64,000 nucleotides of DNA from CAWDMN01 sp963803155. GTDB lineage: Bacteria; Acidobacteriota; Terriglobia; Versatilivoradales; Versatilivoraceae. Made by a program: the position numbers and the translations under genes. The stretch lies in the NCBI GenBank assembly GCA_963803155.1, contig CAWDMN010000034.1, forward strand, positions 124,001-188,000. The letters are read 5' to 3'. Positions 42,590 to 50,752 of this stretch are shown piece after piece (position 1 is the stretch's first letter; every line of letters begins with the position of its first letter). The notes under the pieces are model-generated. The model ran no database searches. It saw only the letters and a program-made list of their open reading frames with translations, and had not been told where the DNA came from.

Positions 42590-44173
42590 TTAGTTGCGCT
42601 TGAAAATGATAGCCACGTGATCGTCATAAAGGATTTTCCATCCTGGATCCTCTTTTAACGCCGTGGCCAAAGAATCCCGCACAGGAAGAAGAAACCATCC
42701 AATTTTGTATTCCTCGATGACAGATTTCCAATCGTAGCTCAAGCCGGTTATTTTCTGATATCTTTTTAAAAAGGCTTCCCCATACATGTCACTGCGGCCA
42801 TCGAAGAAGACTTTATATTGGGGGAAGAAGCGGTAAATCCAATATCCCCCCCATTGGTCGGTGGTGAAGAAATTCCCGGTTTGCGGGTGAGATTCAACGA
42901 AGCTGGCAGCTTTAACTGGGAAGATTTTCTGATCGAATTCCGCCCGCTGGATTGTCAGTCCAAGGAAATTCCCTTGATTGATTGCAATCCCGCTAAGTAA
43001 AAACAGGGCAAGAATGGGATAAATCCATCCTCTGAATTGTATTTCAAATTGGCTGAAACCTTTTGCGGTGGAATTGAATGCCTCCAGACATTTTGAGATT
43101 AAAGGCGATAATTGTTCCGCGGTTTTCGGGTTTTGCAGGAACTGGCTGGAATGACGGACCAGAATCGGCGTGACGGCCAAGGAGTATAGAGGGATATGTC
43201 GGGAGGAGAATAAGGCCATATGGGTCCAAAAAAGAATCAAGCCCGTTTCCACAAAGGTTAATCGTTTCCAAGAAAAAGCTAGAGTCACGATGCTGCAAAT
43301 CAAGATGGCTTCAAAACATTTGACTGTGGGCCAATGAAAATTCGGCGAAACAAATTCGGCAATATTATCGACAAGATAGCTCGAGTGAAGATATGAGTTC
43401 AAGATGTGCTGATGAATTTTAAAGCCGTAAGGATTAGCCGCCGTGAGCAGAAAGCAGATCAGTAAGAGACGAAGAAAAATCCAGGAAATCTTTTTGCACA
43501 TTTCGCGAACTTCCGGTTTAGACGAAACTATAAAAGACAGATAGTTCCCCAGGGAATAAATGCCGAGCATGATCAGCCCGGTGACGAAGCCACCATGCAG
43601 ATTAGTCCAAATCAGCATGGTGGCCATGAAAAAGATCCAATATCGGGAGGGAATGGGATCGCCTCGTTCTGCTTTTTCTTGAACCGTTTCCAGTGCCATG
43701 ATCCAACCAAAGAGAAAAACCATGGTGAAAAGATGAGGCCGGGCATGCCAATGGATCGTGGACGAAGTTGCGGCGAGCAATGAAAAAAAGGTGGCCAGCA
43801 GAATGTTGGCTCCCCGGCGGAGCAGCCAATGGAACAGAAGTGTGAATACAAAAGCAAAGGTTAGCGTAGCCCAAACCATGATCCCGTTCAATCCAGCGAC
43901 GCCATGTATAAGTGCCATGATCACATCGGAGAGCCACTCCCAGGCGAACCAGGGTTTGCCATAACAGGTATAGGAAAAAAAATCCTGATGAGGGAATGAG
44001 AGTGTCGCAAGAATATGTTCTCCGCTGCGGATGTGCCAGCCTGTGTCGCTATCCCCCAGCACCGTCCAGTCGCTGGCCATATAGGGGGCCAGCAAAAAAG
44101 TTAAGAAAAGAACATCCTTGATTGAAGGGAAAAACCAGCCAACTAAGGGAGAGTATGATTTTTTTGTCGTCAT
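42590..44173 (-). CDS. Polytopic membrane protein, GT-C-like
   Basis: A 527-aa membrane protein with roughly ten to eleven hydrophobic segments. The first periplasmic loop carries LGDSDTGWHIRSGEHIL (near residues 39-55), with acidic residues and a His in the position typical of GT-C catalytic loops, then DFFSYTCYGKPWFAWEWLSD. The C-terminal soluble part (about 430-527: FFTTDQWGGYWIYRFFPQYK) resembles GT-C periplasmic domains. Probably a lipid-phosphate-sugar dependent glycosyltransferase; donor and acceptor unknown. It is the last of four minus-strand genes running from 47756. Confidence 0.65.
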   Translation of the reverse strand: MTTKKSYSPLVGWFFPSIKDVLFLTFLLAPYMASDWTVLGDSDTGWHIRSGEHILATLSFPHQDFFSYTCYGKPWFAWEWLSDVIMALIHGVAGLNGIMVWATLTFAFVFTLLFHWLLRRGANILLATFFSLLAATSSTIHWHARPHLFTMVFLFGWIMALETVQEKAERGDPIPSRYWIFFMATMLIWTNLHGGFVTGLIMLGIYSLGNYLSFIVSSKPEVREMCKKISWIFLRLLLICFLLTAANPYGFKIHQHILNSYLHSSYLVDNIAEFVSPNFHWPTVKCFEAILICSIVTLAFSWKRLTFVETGLILFWTHMALFSSRHIPLYSLAVTPILVRHSSQFLQNPKTAEQLSPLISKCLEAFNSTAKGFSQFEIQFRGWIYPILALFLLSGIAINQGNFLGLTIQRAEFDQKIFPVKAASFVESHPQTGNFFTTDQWGGYWIYRFFPQYKVFFDGRSDMYGEAFLKRYQKITGLSYDWKSVIEEYKIGWFLLPVRDSLATALKEDPGWKILYDDHVAIIFKRN

Positions 44174-44227
44174 TTTTTTGAGCTCAATGAGAACCGTCTT
44201 TTTTGCATTAAAATACTGACAATTGCA

Positions 44228-45814
44228 CTACGGATTTCTGTTGCCCCAAAAACAAAACCGGGTTTGTGGAAGCAACTTAGGAAGTTCCTCAATATTGCCA
44301 AGACAGAGTTCAATCCCTGATTCAGTCTTGAATATTTTAAATCCTGGATTAATCTGTTTTGATTGGGAAGATAGATAGTTCATTAGAGCCAGTGGGATCA
44401 TAAAATATTTTTGAGATGGCTGAATTGGCACTTGTCGAAGAAGCAGGGTCTTCTTCTCAGAGGCAGCGGTGACGAGTGGTTCTCCCGCATGCAGAGTAGG
44501 AAATGCAGAAATTGTATAATACTCAGGCAAATGAAAAGCAAAATCTCCATAACCTAACTGCATATAATCATAATTTACGAGGATCGTATGATGGGGATCG
44601 CAAGAAGACCGAATTAGATTGGTTACCTCGGAAACCTCTTTTTCATAGTTCCGAATCTCTTGGATAGAAACTTCCACATTGGTTCCAAAAAATACGATCA
44701 TGTTGAATGAACATACAAAGATCATGAATAAAAAAGATAATTGAGAATTGCGTTTATCCGTGTCGGGAAGATCCATCTGAGGTTTAGATTCCTCTTTATT
44801 CCTGGAATTTACAAGGAAAGCAGATACCCGTTGGATCGAAGCGGCTACTAGAAGCACTAATGCAGGGAGGTAAATCAAGCTAAAACCGGTCTGGAATGAG
44901 TGGGAATGAATAAATACAAAAAAAACCAAGGCTGGAATAATCCACAATGCAAAGAAGAAAACCCGAGGGGTAAGCGATAAATTACGCCATCTCCCTGCTA
45001 TCAATGGGAGGGCGCCAGCAAACAATATTAGGAATAAACCTGGACCGAGCCCGAGCAAGATGAAGCGATAGACAATCTGGACATTTTCCAGGAGCCACTT
45101 CCAGTGAATTCCCCGCCAAATGACATTCAACCAAACGTCTTGCAATGCTTGATGGTATTCCCTAATTCCTCCGGATAACCATGTCATTGGAAAATACCAA
45201 AGACTAATGCAAATTCCTAAAACAACCGATGATAAAAGTCGTCTTTTCCAGTTTGCCGGATAAAGGGAAAATAGCCACAATGGTAACAAGAATGCGATGG
45301 TGTTTTGCCTGATCCCGCCACTTATCCCCAGGAAAAAAGCGGCAAGATAATAGTATGCGCTCGGGCCTTTAAGGTTCATCCAGCAGAAATAAGCCACGGC
45401 ACAAACAAACAGGCAATCTAGTGAATACGAAAGAGCCACTTCGTTTTGAAACCAAAAGGTGGGACTGGTGGAGAGCAGGATAGCGGCCATGAGGCCTATG
45501 TTGCGATCGAAAATGTTTTTCCCCAATAGGTAGATTACCCAAACTGCCAGAATGCTGGCAACGATGTTGAGCGCAATGAGACTCATGTTGGAATCTCGAA
45601 ACGCCAATCGAAACAGACGGCCGAGCATGACGAATAGAAAGTAACCCGGGGGGTGCGGCTGATGCAGCCGGACATCGAAATGGTCCATAGCTAGCACGAA
45701 TTGAACGGAATCGAGACCATAAGGAATTTTGGCAATAAAAGGAAGACGGCTGACCAGGGTGAAAAGGAGCACGGGCCACAGATAGCGGTCTGGAGATTTC
45801 ATGAGTTGGTTCAA
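44228..45814 (-). CDS. GT-C family membrane glycosyltransferase (ArnT/PMT-like)
   Basis: A 528-aa protein with about eleven transmembrane segments. The first loop YGLDSVQFVLAMDHFDVRLH, with HPPGYFLFVMLGRLFRL after it, matches the GT-C arrangement with an acidic catalytic residue in loop 1 and a second loop motif NEVALSYSLDCLF. Its ATG overlaps the DUF362 stop by 4 bp (ATGA), so the two are coupled. GT-C enzymes use polyprenyl-phosphate sugars at the periplasmic face. The acceptor is unknown. Confidence 0.8.
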   Translation of the reverse strand: MNQLMKSPDRYLWPVLLFTLVSRLPFIAKIPYGLDSVQFVLAMDHFDVRLHQPHPPGYFLFVMLGRLFRLAFRDSNMSLIALNIVASILAVWVIYLLGKNIFDRNIGLMAAILLSTSPTFWFQNEVALSYSLDCLFVCAVAYFCWMNLKGPSAYYYLAAFFLGISGGIRQNTIAFLLPLWLFSLYPANWKRRLLSSVVLGICISLWYFPMTWLSGGIREYHQALQDVWLNVIWRGIHWKWLLENVQIVYRFILLGLGPGLFLILFAGALPLIAGRWRNLSLTPRVFFFALWIIPALVFFVFIHSHSFQTGFSLIYLPALVLLVAASIQRVSAFLVNSRNKEESKPQMDLPDTDKRNSQLSFLFMIFVCSFNMIVFFGTNVEVSIQEIRNYEKEVSEVTNLIRSSCDPHHTILVNYDYMQLGYGDFAFHLPEYYTISAFPTLHAGEPLVTAASEKKTLLLRQVPIQPSQKYFMIPLALMNYLSSQSKQINPGFKIFKTESGIELCLGNIEELPKLLPQTRFCFWGNRNP

Positions 45815-46791
45815 CTTTTCAAGTACTGAAAATTGGCAATCACTTCAAAAGGCTGCTTGACAGCGGAAATCCGTTCACCCATTTGTTCAATTCGGGATTC
45901 TTCGAGGTTGCCCAGAGCTTCAGCGGCTGTCTTAAGATACGCCATCCGCTCGGGATCAAGGCCCGCGATCCGAGCGCATGTGGAATCGACTGCAACCATA
46001 TCATCGCCAAAAACTAGCACCCCGCAATGTTTGGGCTTGCCTTGAATTGGCCCGTTCCCTTCCATGGCGACAATCCCGTCCACTATGGCGAAATGGGCCT
46101 GAATCGTGCTATTGATGTCCAGGATGCTGTTTTCGATCCCATGCCAATGCAGAAAATTCTTAGGCCAACCATATTTCATGCCGGGCACGATTCCAAAGAG
46201 ATTCTTCATTGAAAGCGTCATCCCAGCCCAGTGGTGGGTTTTTAATTTGGGCATCGAGATGATAAGATCCGCGGTCAATACGGTAGTGGGAAGGAAGAGT
46301 GAATCCACCTTCATGAATCGGCTGAGAAGCTGGACTGGACGAAGATCATCCAGATTCAAATCGGAAAAAACAGTTCGGGTATCATTCAAATAAGGCAGCA
46401 AGCCCGATTCTTTTAATAATCCATCCGTGTCCCGGCGGTGGCCAGGGCCTTCTCCCACGATGACTTCCCGCGCGCCCAGCCGGTGGCAGGCTTCAATTGC
46501 GGCGCCGACCAACGCAGGGTGGGTATTGATGACGGTTTCTTTTTCATGCTCTACCAAGTTCGGCTTCAGCAAGACCCTCTTGCCGGTTATGGAAAGATTG
46601 AAGGCTTTAATTCCCGCCAGCACTTTTTCCAGTAAATTGATTTCATAGTTGGCTGCCTTCTCAATTAAAATCTTGGATTGGGTGCGCTTGCGATAGGCAT
46701 GGCTCGCCCATTTAACCTCATTTTTGCAGGACGGGCATAACTGGAACGTACTGGCCAGGCCCACTGTTTGTAGAAATTTTCGTCGATTCAT
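45811..46791 (-). CDS. DUF362 protein with Tat-type signal
   Basis: A 326-aa protein of the DUF362 family (PF04015), whose function is not established. The N-terminus MNRRKFLQTVGLASTFQLCP is a twin-arginine signal, predicting export of a folded, possibly cofactor-bearing protein. Family segments: VLLKPNLVEHEKETVINTHP, VIVGEGPGHRRDTDGLLKES, MPKLKTHHWAGMTLSMKN and the acidic VFGDDMVAVDSTCARIAGLD. The ATG at 46791 gives the signal at the N-terminus; a TTG at 46824 would overlap the stop of the upstream toroid gene. The 3' end overlaps the GT-C gene. Confidence 0.85.
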   Translation of the reverse strand: MNRRKFLQTVGLASTFQLCPSCKNEVKWASHAYRKRTQSKILIEKAANYEINLLEKVLAGIKAFNLSITGKRVLLKPNLVEHEKETVINTHPALVGAAIEACHRLGAREVIVGEGPGHRRDTDGLLKESGLLPYLNDTRTVFSDLNLDDLRPVQLLSRFMKVDSLFLPTTVLTADLIISMPKLKTHHWAGMTLSMKNLFGIVPGMKYGWPKNFLHWHGIENSILDINSTIQAHFAIVDGIVAMEGNGPIQGKPKHCGVLVFGDDMVAVDSTCARIAGLDPERMAYLKTAAEALGNLEESRIEQMGERISAVKQPFEVIANFQYLKS

Positions 46792-46820
46792 ATTAGATAT
46801 TTCTTTAATCGAATCAAATT

Positions 46821-47756
46821 TCAAACGCGGAAAGGATTTTCACCCTCGATGGAATGTGATGCAATTTGAATTAAGGCAGCCGTCTTGATGTTATTGAGGA
46901 AATCAGCGGGAGCTGAATTGGCTAATTGTTCGTTGGATATCTCTGCCCTTTCGCGATATAAATCCAAAGCAATGCGCCCCCAGGCAAGACTTAAATACGA
47001 TTTCTCCGTTTGGGTGCTCTGCTTTAAATATTCGAGGCTCCGCCAGTTTTCCGGCTTCGTCTTGAAGTCTTGGAGCGCAATCAAGGCCAGGGCCGTGGTG
47101 AGAGGGTAAGGATGAAGTTCCTCGCCTAAAACATGGGAGTTCCCGTAATTCCATCCGCCCTGGCGGCAAATGCGGTCATAGAGCATCATCTCGGCTTCAT
47201 GAACGATTCCAGTGAATCTCGGATTTTCAGGGAAATGGGAGCGAATGGCCTTGAGAAAAATCAAGGCGTAGCATGTGGGTTCCACCCATGGCGCCGTGCC
47301 GGGATTCCAACACCAGCCGCCCAATTTGGTGTTGAAGAGAGAACCTTTGGAACCAGAAACGAAATTTATAAGGCGGTCCAATTGGCCAAAAGGCATGCGC
47401 CCAAATGAGTTCAGAATAAACGCGGCCGCGAGTGGGATGGCCGGTTTCATCCCCTCAATTCGGAAAAGAGAAAAGGCCGCCAAGGCTGAAATCCAGGCCG
47501 CGGGCTCAGCATCGCTCCCGCAGATCGTCCACCCTCCGTCCGTCCGCTGTTGGGAGGCCAGAAAACGCAATCCCCGGTTAAGCGATCCGCCGGGCTTTCC
47601 CACTGAGTCCAGAGCCATCAGCACATATGCCGTGGACTCGATGGCGCTCTCTTTGCCAGGAAAATACCCCCAGCCGCCATCGGGATTTTGATTATTGAGA
47701 AGAAAATCTGCGTGACTGGTTTTCAAAATGGACCTTGAAAGAGAAAAAACATTCAA
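46821..47756 (-). CDS. Prenyltransferase/squalene-cyclase-like alpha-toroid protein
   Basis: A 311-aa protein made of QW-like alpha/alpha repeats: NQNPDGGWGYFPGKESAIES (near residues 23-42), QQRTDGGW, LGGWCWNPGTAPWVEPT and CRQGGWNYGN. The fold is that of the prenyltransferase/squalene oxidase repeat family. I see no DxDD or DCTAE-type cyclase motif, so it may bind rather than cyclise a prenyl chain. No signal peptide is evident. First gene of an apparently coupled operon with DUF362 and GT-C genes. A role in polyprenyl-linked sugar metabolism is inferred from context only. Confidence 0.8.
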   Translation of the reverse strand: MNVFSLSRSILKTSHADFLLNNQNPDGGWGYFPGKESAIESTAYVLMALDSVGKPGGSLNRGLRFLASQQRTDGGWTICGSDAEPAAWISALAAFSLFRIEGMKPAIPLAAAFILNSFGRMPFGQLDRLINFVSGSKGSLFNTKLGGWCWNPGTAPWVEPTCYALIFLKAIRSHFPENPRFTGIVHEAEMMLYDRICRQGGWNYGNSHVLGEELHPYPLTTALALIALQDFKTKPENWRSLEYLKQSTQTEKSYLSLAWGRIALDLYRERAEISNEQLANSAPADFLNNIKTAALIQIASHSIEGENPFRV

Positions 47757-47811
47757 TTAAAGTATAGCATAGCAAATGCTTCTCAATCCAAATTCAACGG
47801 AGGAATTCCGC

Positions 47812-47934
47812 ATGAATATGTCAATGGAGACAGGTCTCTTGTTGATTGCTATTTTCGCCGGGATTTTTGCTGGATTTTATGCCCGGCGTGCTTATCTGAC
47901 CGCCCAAAAAATTTTGGAGAAACTAGGGAAATAA
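47812..47934 (+). CDS. 40-aa single-span membrane protein
   Basis: ATG at 47812 with GGAGG (47799-47803) 8 bases upstream encodes MNMSMETGLLLIAIFAGIFA, then GFYARRAYLTAQKILEKLGK. It has one transmembrane helix (about residues 8-24), an Arg-Arg stop-transfer and a short amphipathic C-terminal helix. The strong ribosome-binding site and coherent topology argue for a real gene despite its size. It is divergent from the toroid gene and 170 bp upstream of a GT87 gene. Function unknown. Confidence 0.65.
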   Translation: MNMSMETGLLLIAIFAGIFAGFYARRAYLTAQKILEKLGK

Positions 47935-48104
47935 TTTGGATATGGCCTCCTTTGAGCCCGAATCAAAGATGCCAGCGACATATCCCTGGTCCCCAATCCC
48001 TCCCGCATGATTAGCTTCGATCCTCCAGGAAAAGAATTTTTCTTGGAGGATGCTTAAGCGATAAACATCGGGAAAATCCCTGCCCGTGAAAAATTCATAT
48101 TCCG

Positions 48105-49274
48105 ATGGCGCCGCTTATTAAGAATCCAATCATTAAGTTATCTTTATTCGTTATCGCCTCCTCTTTGTTATTTTGGCAATTGATTCATACGTCTTCCCGT
48201 GGCATTTTGCAGGCCGATGATTTTGTTTCTTATTGGGCTTCGACTAAATTGCTCCTGAGGGGAGAAAATCCCTATCCTGATGATGTTTTATTTTCGATGC
48301 AAAAGGCCGAGGGTTGGAAGCAAAATGCCCCCTTAATTGCCATGGGCCCTCCGTGGACGTTTGCCTTTTTATTGCCGTTCGGCGCCATGGAATATTGGCG
48401 GGGCAGGCTAGCTTGGTTTTTTATTAGTCTGGCGCTAATACTATTTTTCGTGGATTGGGCTTGGAGATATTATGGTGCTCCTTCCAATAAGCGCTGGATC
48501 AGTTGGATTGTCGGGATTTTTTTTTATCCCGTTTTATTTAATCTTAAAATTGGGCAAATAACTCCCCTTTTGCTCCTCAGCGTTATCGGTTTTCTTGGAC
48601 TAGAGAAAAGGAGGATTTACTGGTGGACGGGCTTTGCGGTCGTATTGTTCACCATTAAACCTCAGGCTGTATTTCTTTTTTTTATGGTTTTTGTCTTTTG
48701 GGCGGTGAGCCATCGACTTTGGAGTTGCTTGTCGGGTTTATTCTCTTCACTCGGGATTGCTGCCGCTGTTCCTCTATTTTTTTATTCTTCGATTTACTCC
48801 TCCTATTGGCAACTAGGTAAAACGCACGTATTGAATCCAGGCAATCCGACTTGGGGGTCCCTTTTCCGGATCACTTGGGGGGCACAACATTTGTGGCTTC
48901 AGTTTGTGCCGAGTTTCCTAGGCCTTGTTTGGGTCGTATGGTATTGGTTCAAGAAGAGGAAAACTTGGAATTGGTCCCAAGAAACTCCCCTGTTACTTTT
49001 GGTTTCTCAACTAACCGCTAGTTATGGATGGGTTTATGATCAAGTTCTTGTCTTACCTGCCTTGATCCAATGTGTTGCCACTATTTATCGGCATCCGGAA
49101 AGACCTCGATGGTACCCGTTGGTGGTGCTTGTCTATATTGGTTTGAACCTGGTTGCAATGGTTCTGAATAGTCTGAATTTTACAGATATCTATTTCGTCT
49201 GGCTGGCCGCCGGTTGGTGGTTGTTATACTTGTATTGCAGAAAAGGGAATTTTAAGGATATTGCTATCTTATGA
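48105..49274 (+). CDS. GT87-family membrane glycosyltransferase
   Basis: A 389-aa membrane protein of the GT87 (DUF2029) type, related to mycobacterial polyprenyl-phosphate-mannose alpha-mannosyltransferases. The first loop ADDFVSYWASTKLLLRGENP (near residues 37-56) carries the acidic motif, and GPPWTFAFLLPFG and LKIGQITPLLLL are family hallmarks. About nine transmembrane segments. The gene is AT-rich with many T-runs, unlike the housekeeping block, which may signal recent acquisition or just its membrane content. Confidence 0.85.
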   Translation: MAPLIKNPIIKLSLFVIASSLLFWQLIHTSSRGILQADDFVSYWASTKLLLRGENPYPDDVLFSMQKAEGWKQNAPLIAMGPPWTFAFLLPFGAMEYWRGRLAWFFISLALILFFVDWAWRYYGAPSNKRWISWIVGIFFYPVLFNLKIGQITPLLLLSVIGFLGLEKRRIYWWTGFAVVLFTIKPQAVFLFFMVFVFWAVSHRLWSCLSGLFSSLGIAAAVPLFFYSSIYSSYWQLGKTHVLNPGNPTWGSLFRITWGAQHLWLQFVPSFLGLVWVVWYWFKKRKTWNWSQETPLLLLVSQLTASYGWVYDQVLVLPALIQCVATIYRHPERPRWYPLVVLVYIGLNLVAMVLNSLNFTDIYFVWLAAGWWLLYLYCRKGNFKDIAIL

Positions 49275-49383
49275 TTTTATTGCTCCAGAAGCGCCCTGGT
49301 TTTATTCTCACTACCCCGTGTGTGGTCGGTTTCTGGAAGTGCAGCATGAAATGTAGATGGGACATTTCATGCTGTAAAAATTT

Positions 49384-50613
49384 TCAGTTCGGTCTGGTTG
49401 GGTGCTGAATGATTCCTTCTTTGAAGTATTGTTTGGCCCTCATGAGCACCATCAAAATAAATAACAAGGCCACTACACTGAGTTGAATTCGAGTATGCTT
49501 CCAAATGAAATGTGTCGACAATAGAACGGGGAAACCAAAGCAAGCAAACATGAAAAGAACAGATTTTGCAAAAGCTTTGTCTATCTCTTCCATTAGCATG
49601 AGCCGATATATAATCCAAACAGGCAATATCAAGAACGATAAATCGTGGAAGTTAAGATGAGGTGCGATTAAGAGGCTTAGAACAGATAAAACGGCAAATC
49701 CCAGATCAAATTGAGCGGTTTCAGTTTCCCACTTCCCTTTCCAGGTCGCCAAATACAAAACTAACAAGGTCAGGCTGATTGTGGCGGTAATGATCCAAAT
49801 TCCTGTCGGACTCATAAAAGTCAACAAGGAAGAGATTTGCCCCCGGAGGCAATGAGCCTGGTCAGGGGAGACTCCATATTGATGGTTCCATTTCCCGATA
49901 TTAATCGCCAAGTGCAGATATTTTATCATCCCCTCCCATCCCACTCCATAGGCTGAAATGATTAGGAGGAGACAGCTTCCGGCTAGAAATCCCGAAAGCA
50001 CTTTCCATTTTCTTTTGATAAGGAGAAACAATAAAAAAGCGGGCAATAATTGGAATCGAATCAAAGCAGCCGAAAGGCAAAATCCAGCCCTGATTTCGTG
50101 TCCCCGCTTAAGAGCCAAAAAGGTCAAAATGAAAAAAAGCAGACCCAAAATGCTGGTCTGGCTCTGAATGAAGGTGGCACAAATGGGTGGGGAAAAAATA
50201 CTCGCCAAAAAAACCAGGTCATGAAGATGCGATTTCTCTATTTTCCTGTGGGGGAAAAAGAGAAGAGCCACAATTAACAGGCAAATTAAACTGAAAAAAT
50301 TAAAAAAATTCTTGGCGGTTTGATAGGAAAAATAGGCGAAGGGGAGATAAACCATTGCAGTAAAAGGGGGCTGTGTAAAGAGGATGAGCTCATCCCGATA
50401 AGGGCTCGATGGGGAATACAAATCTTTTTGTTCTGTTTGTATTTTTTTTTGAAAATCTATTTCATATAATCGGCTGGAATTATGCTCCTTTAATATGATT
50501 CCAGCCGTATATTGAGCGATGAAATCGCTGTTCTCTTTTAACATTCCAAAAGCAGGAAAAAACATGATCATTACCACAAAAACAGCACTGTTTTTAATGA
50601 ATAAGGTTTTCAT
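49384..50613 (-). CDS. GT87-like membrane glycosyltransferase
   Basis: A 409-aa protein with about nine to ten transmembrane segments. NSDFIAQYTAGIILKEHNSS near residues 27-46 is the first-loop acidic motif, and FTQPPFTAMVYLPFAYFSY and SQTSILGLLFFILTF follow the GT87 pattern (QPPF, then Q-S-LL). AT-rich like the gene at 48105 but on the opposite strand and clearly divergent in sequence, so it is not a recent tandem duplicate. Donor and acceptor unknown. Confidence 0.8.
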   Translation of the reverse strand: MKTLFIKNSAVFVVMIMFFPAFGMLKENSDFIAQYTAGIILKEHNSSRLYEIDFQKKIQTEQKDLYSPSSPYRDELILFTQPPFTAMVYLPFAYFSYQTAKNFFNFFSLICLLIVALLFFPHRKIEKSHLHDLVFLASIFSPPICATFIQSQTSILGLLFFILTFLALKRGHEIRAGFCLSAALIRFQLLPAFLLFLLIKRKWKVLSGFLAGSCLLLIISAYGVGWEGMIKYLHLAINIGKWNHQYGVSPDQAHCLRGQISSLLTFMSPTGIWIITATISLTLLVLYLATWKGKWETETAQFDLGFAVLSVLSLLIAPHLNFHDLSFLILPVWIIYRLMLMEEIDKAFAKSVLFMFACFGFPVLLSTHFIWKHTRIQLSVVALLFILMVLMRAKQYFKEGIIQHPTRPN

Positions 50614-50752
50614 TTTTTCAATCGGATCAAAACCGGTGCAATCAAATTTCTCGTACAGTATAGCCCATCGGAATATTTATTTAGAAAATTAGACAAGGGC
50701 GATCATTTGCGGAAATAGATTTAAGTTCCGCTCGGTTTAAGCCGATTTCAAA

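Noticed and set aside
42418..42603. 61-aa plus-strand frame upstream of flp
   Set aside because: AT-rich stretch without a ribosome-binding site, overlapping the 3' end of the opposite-strand membrane protein gene.
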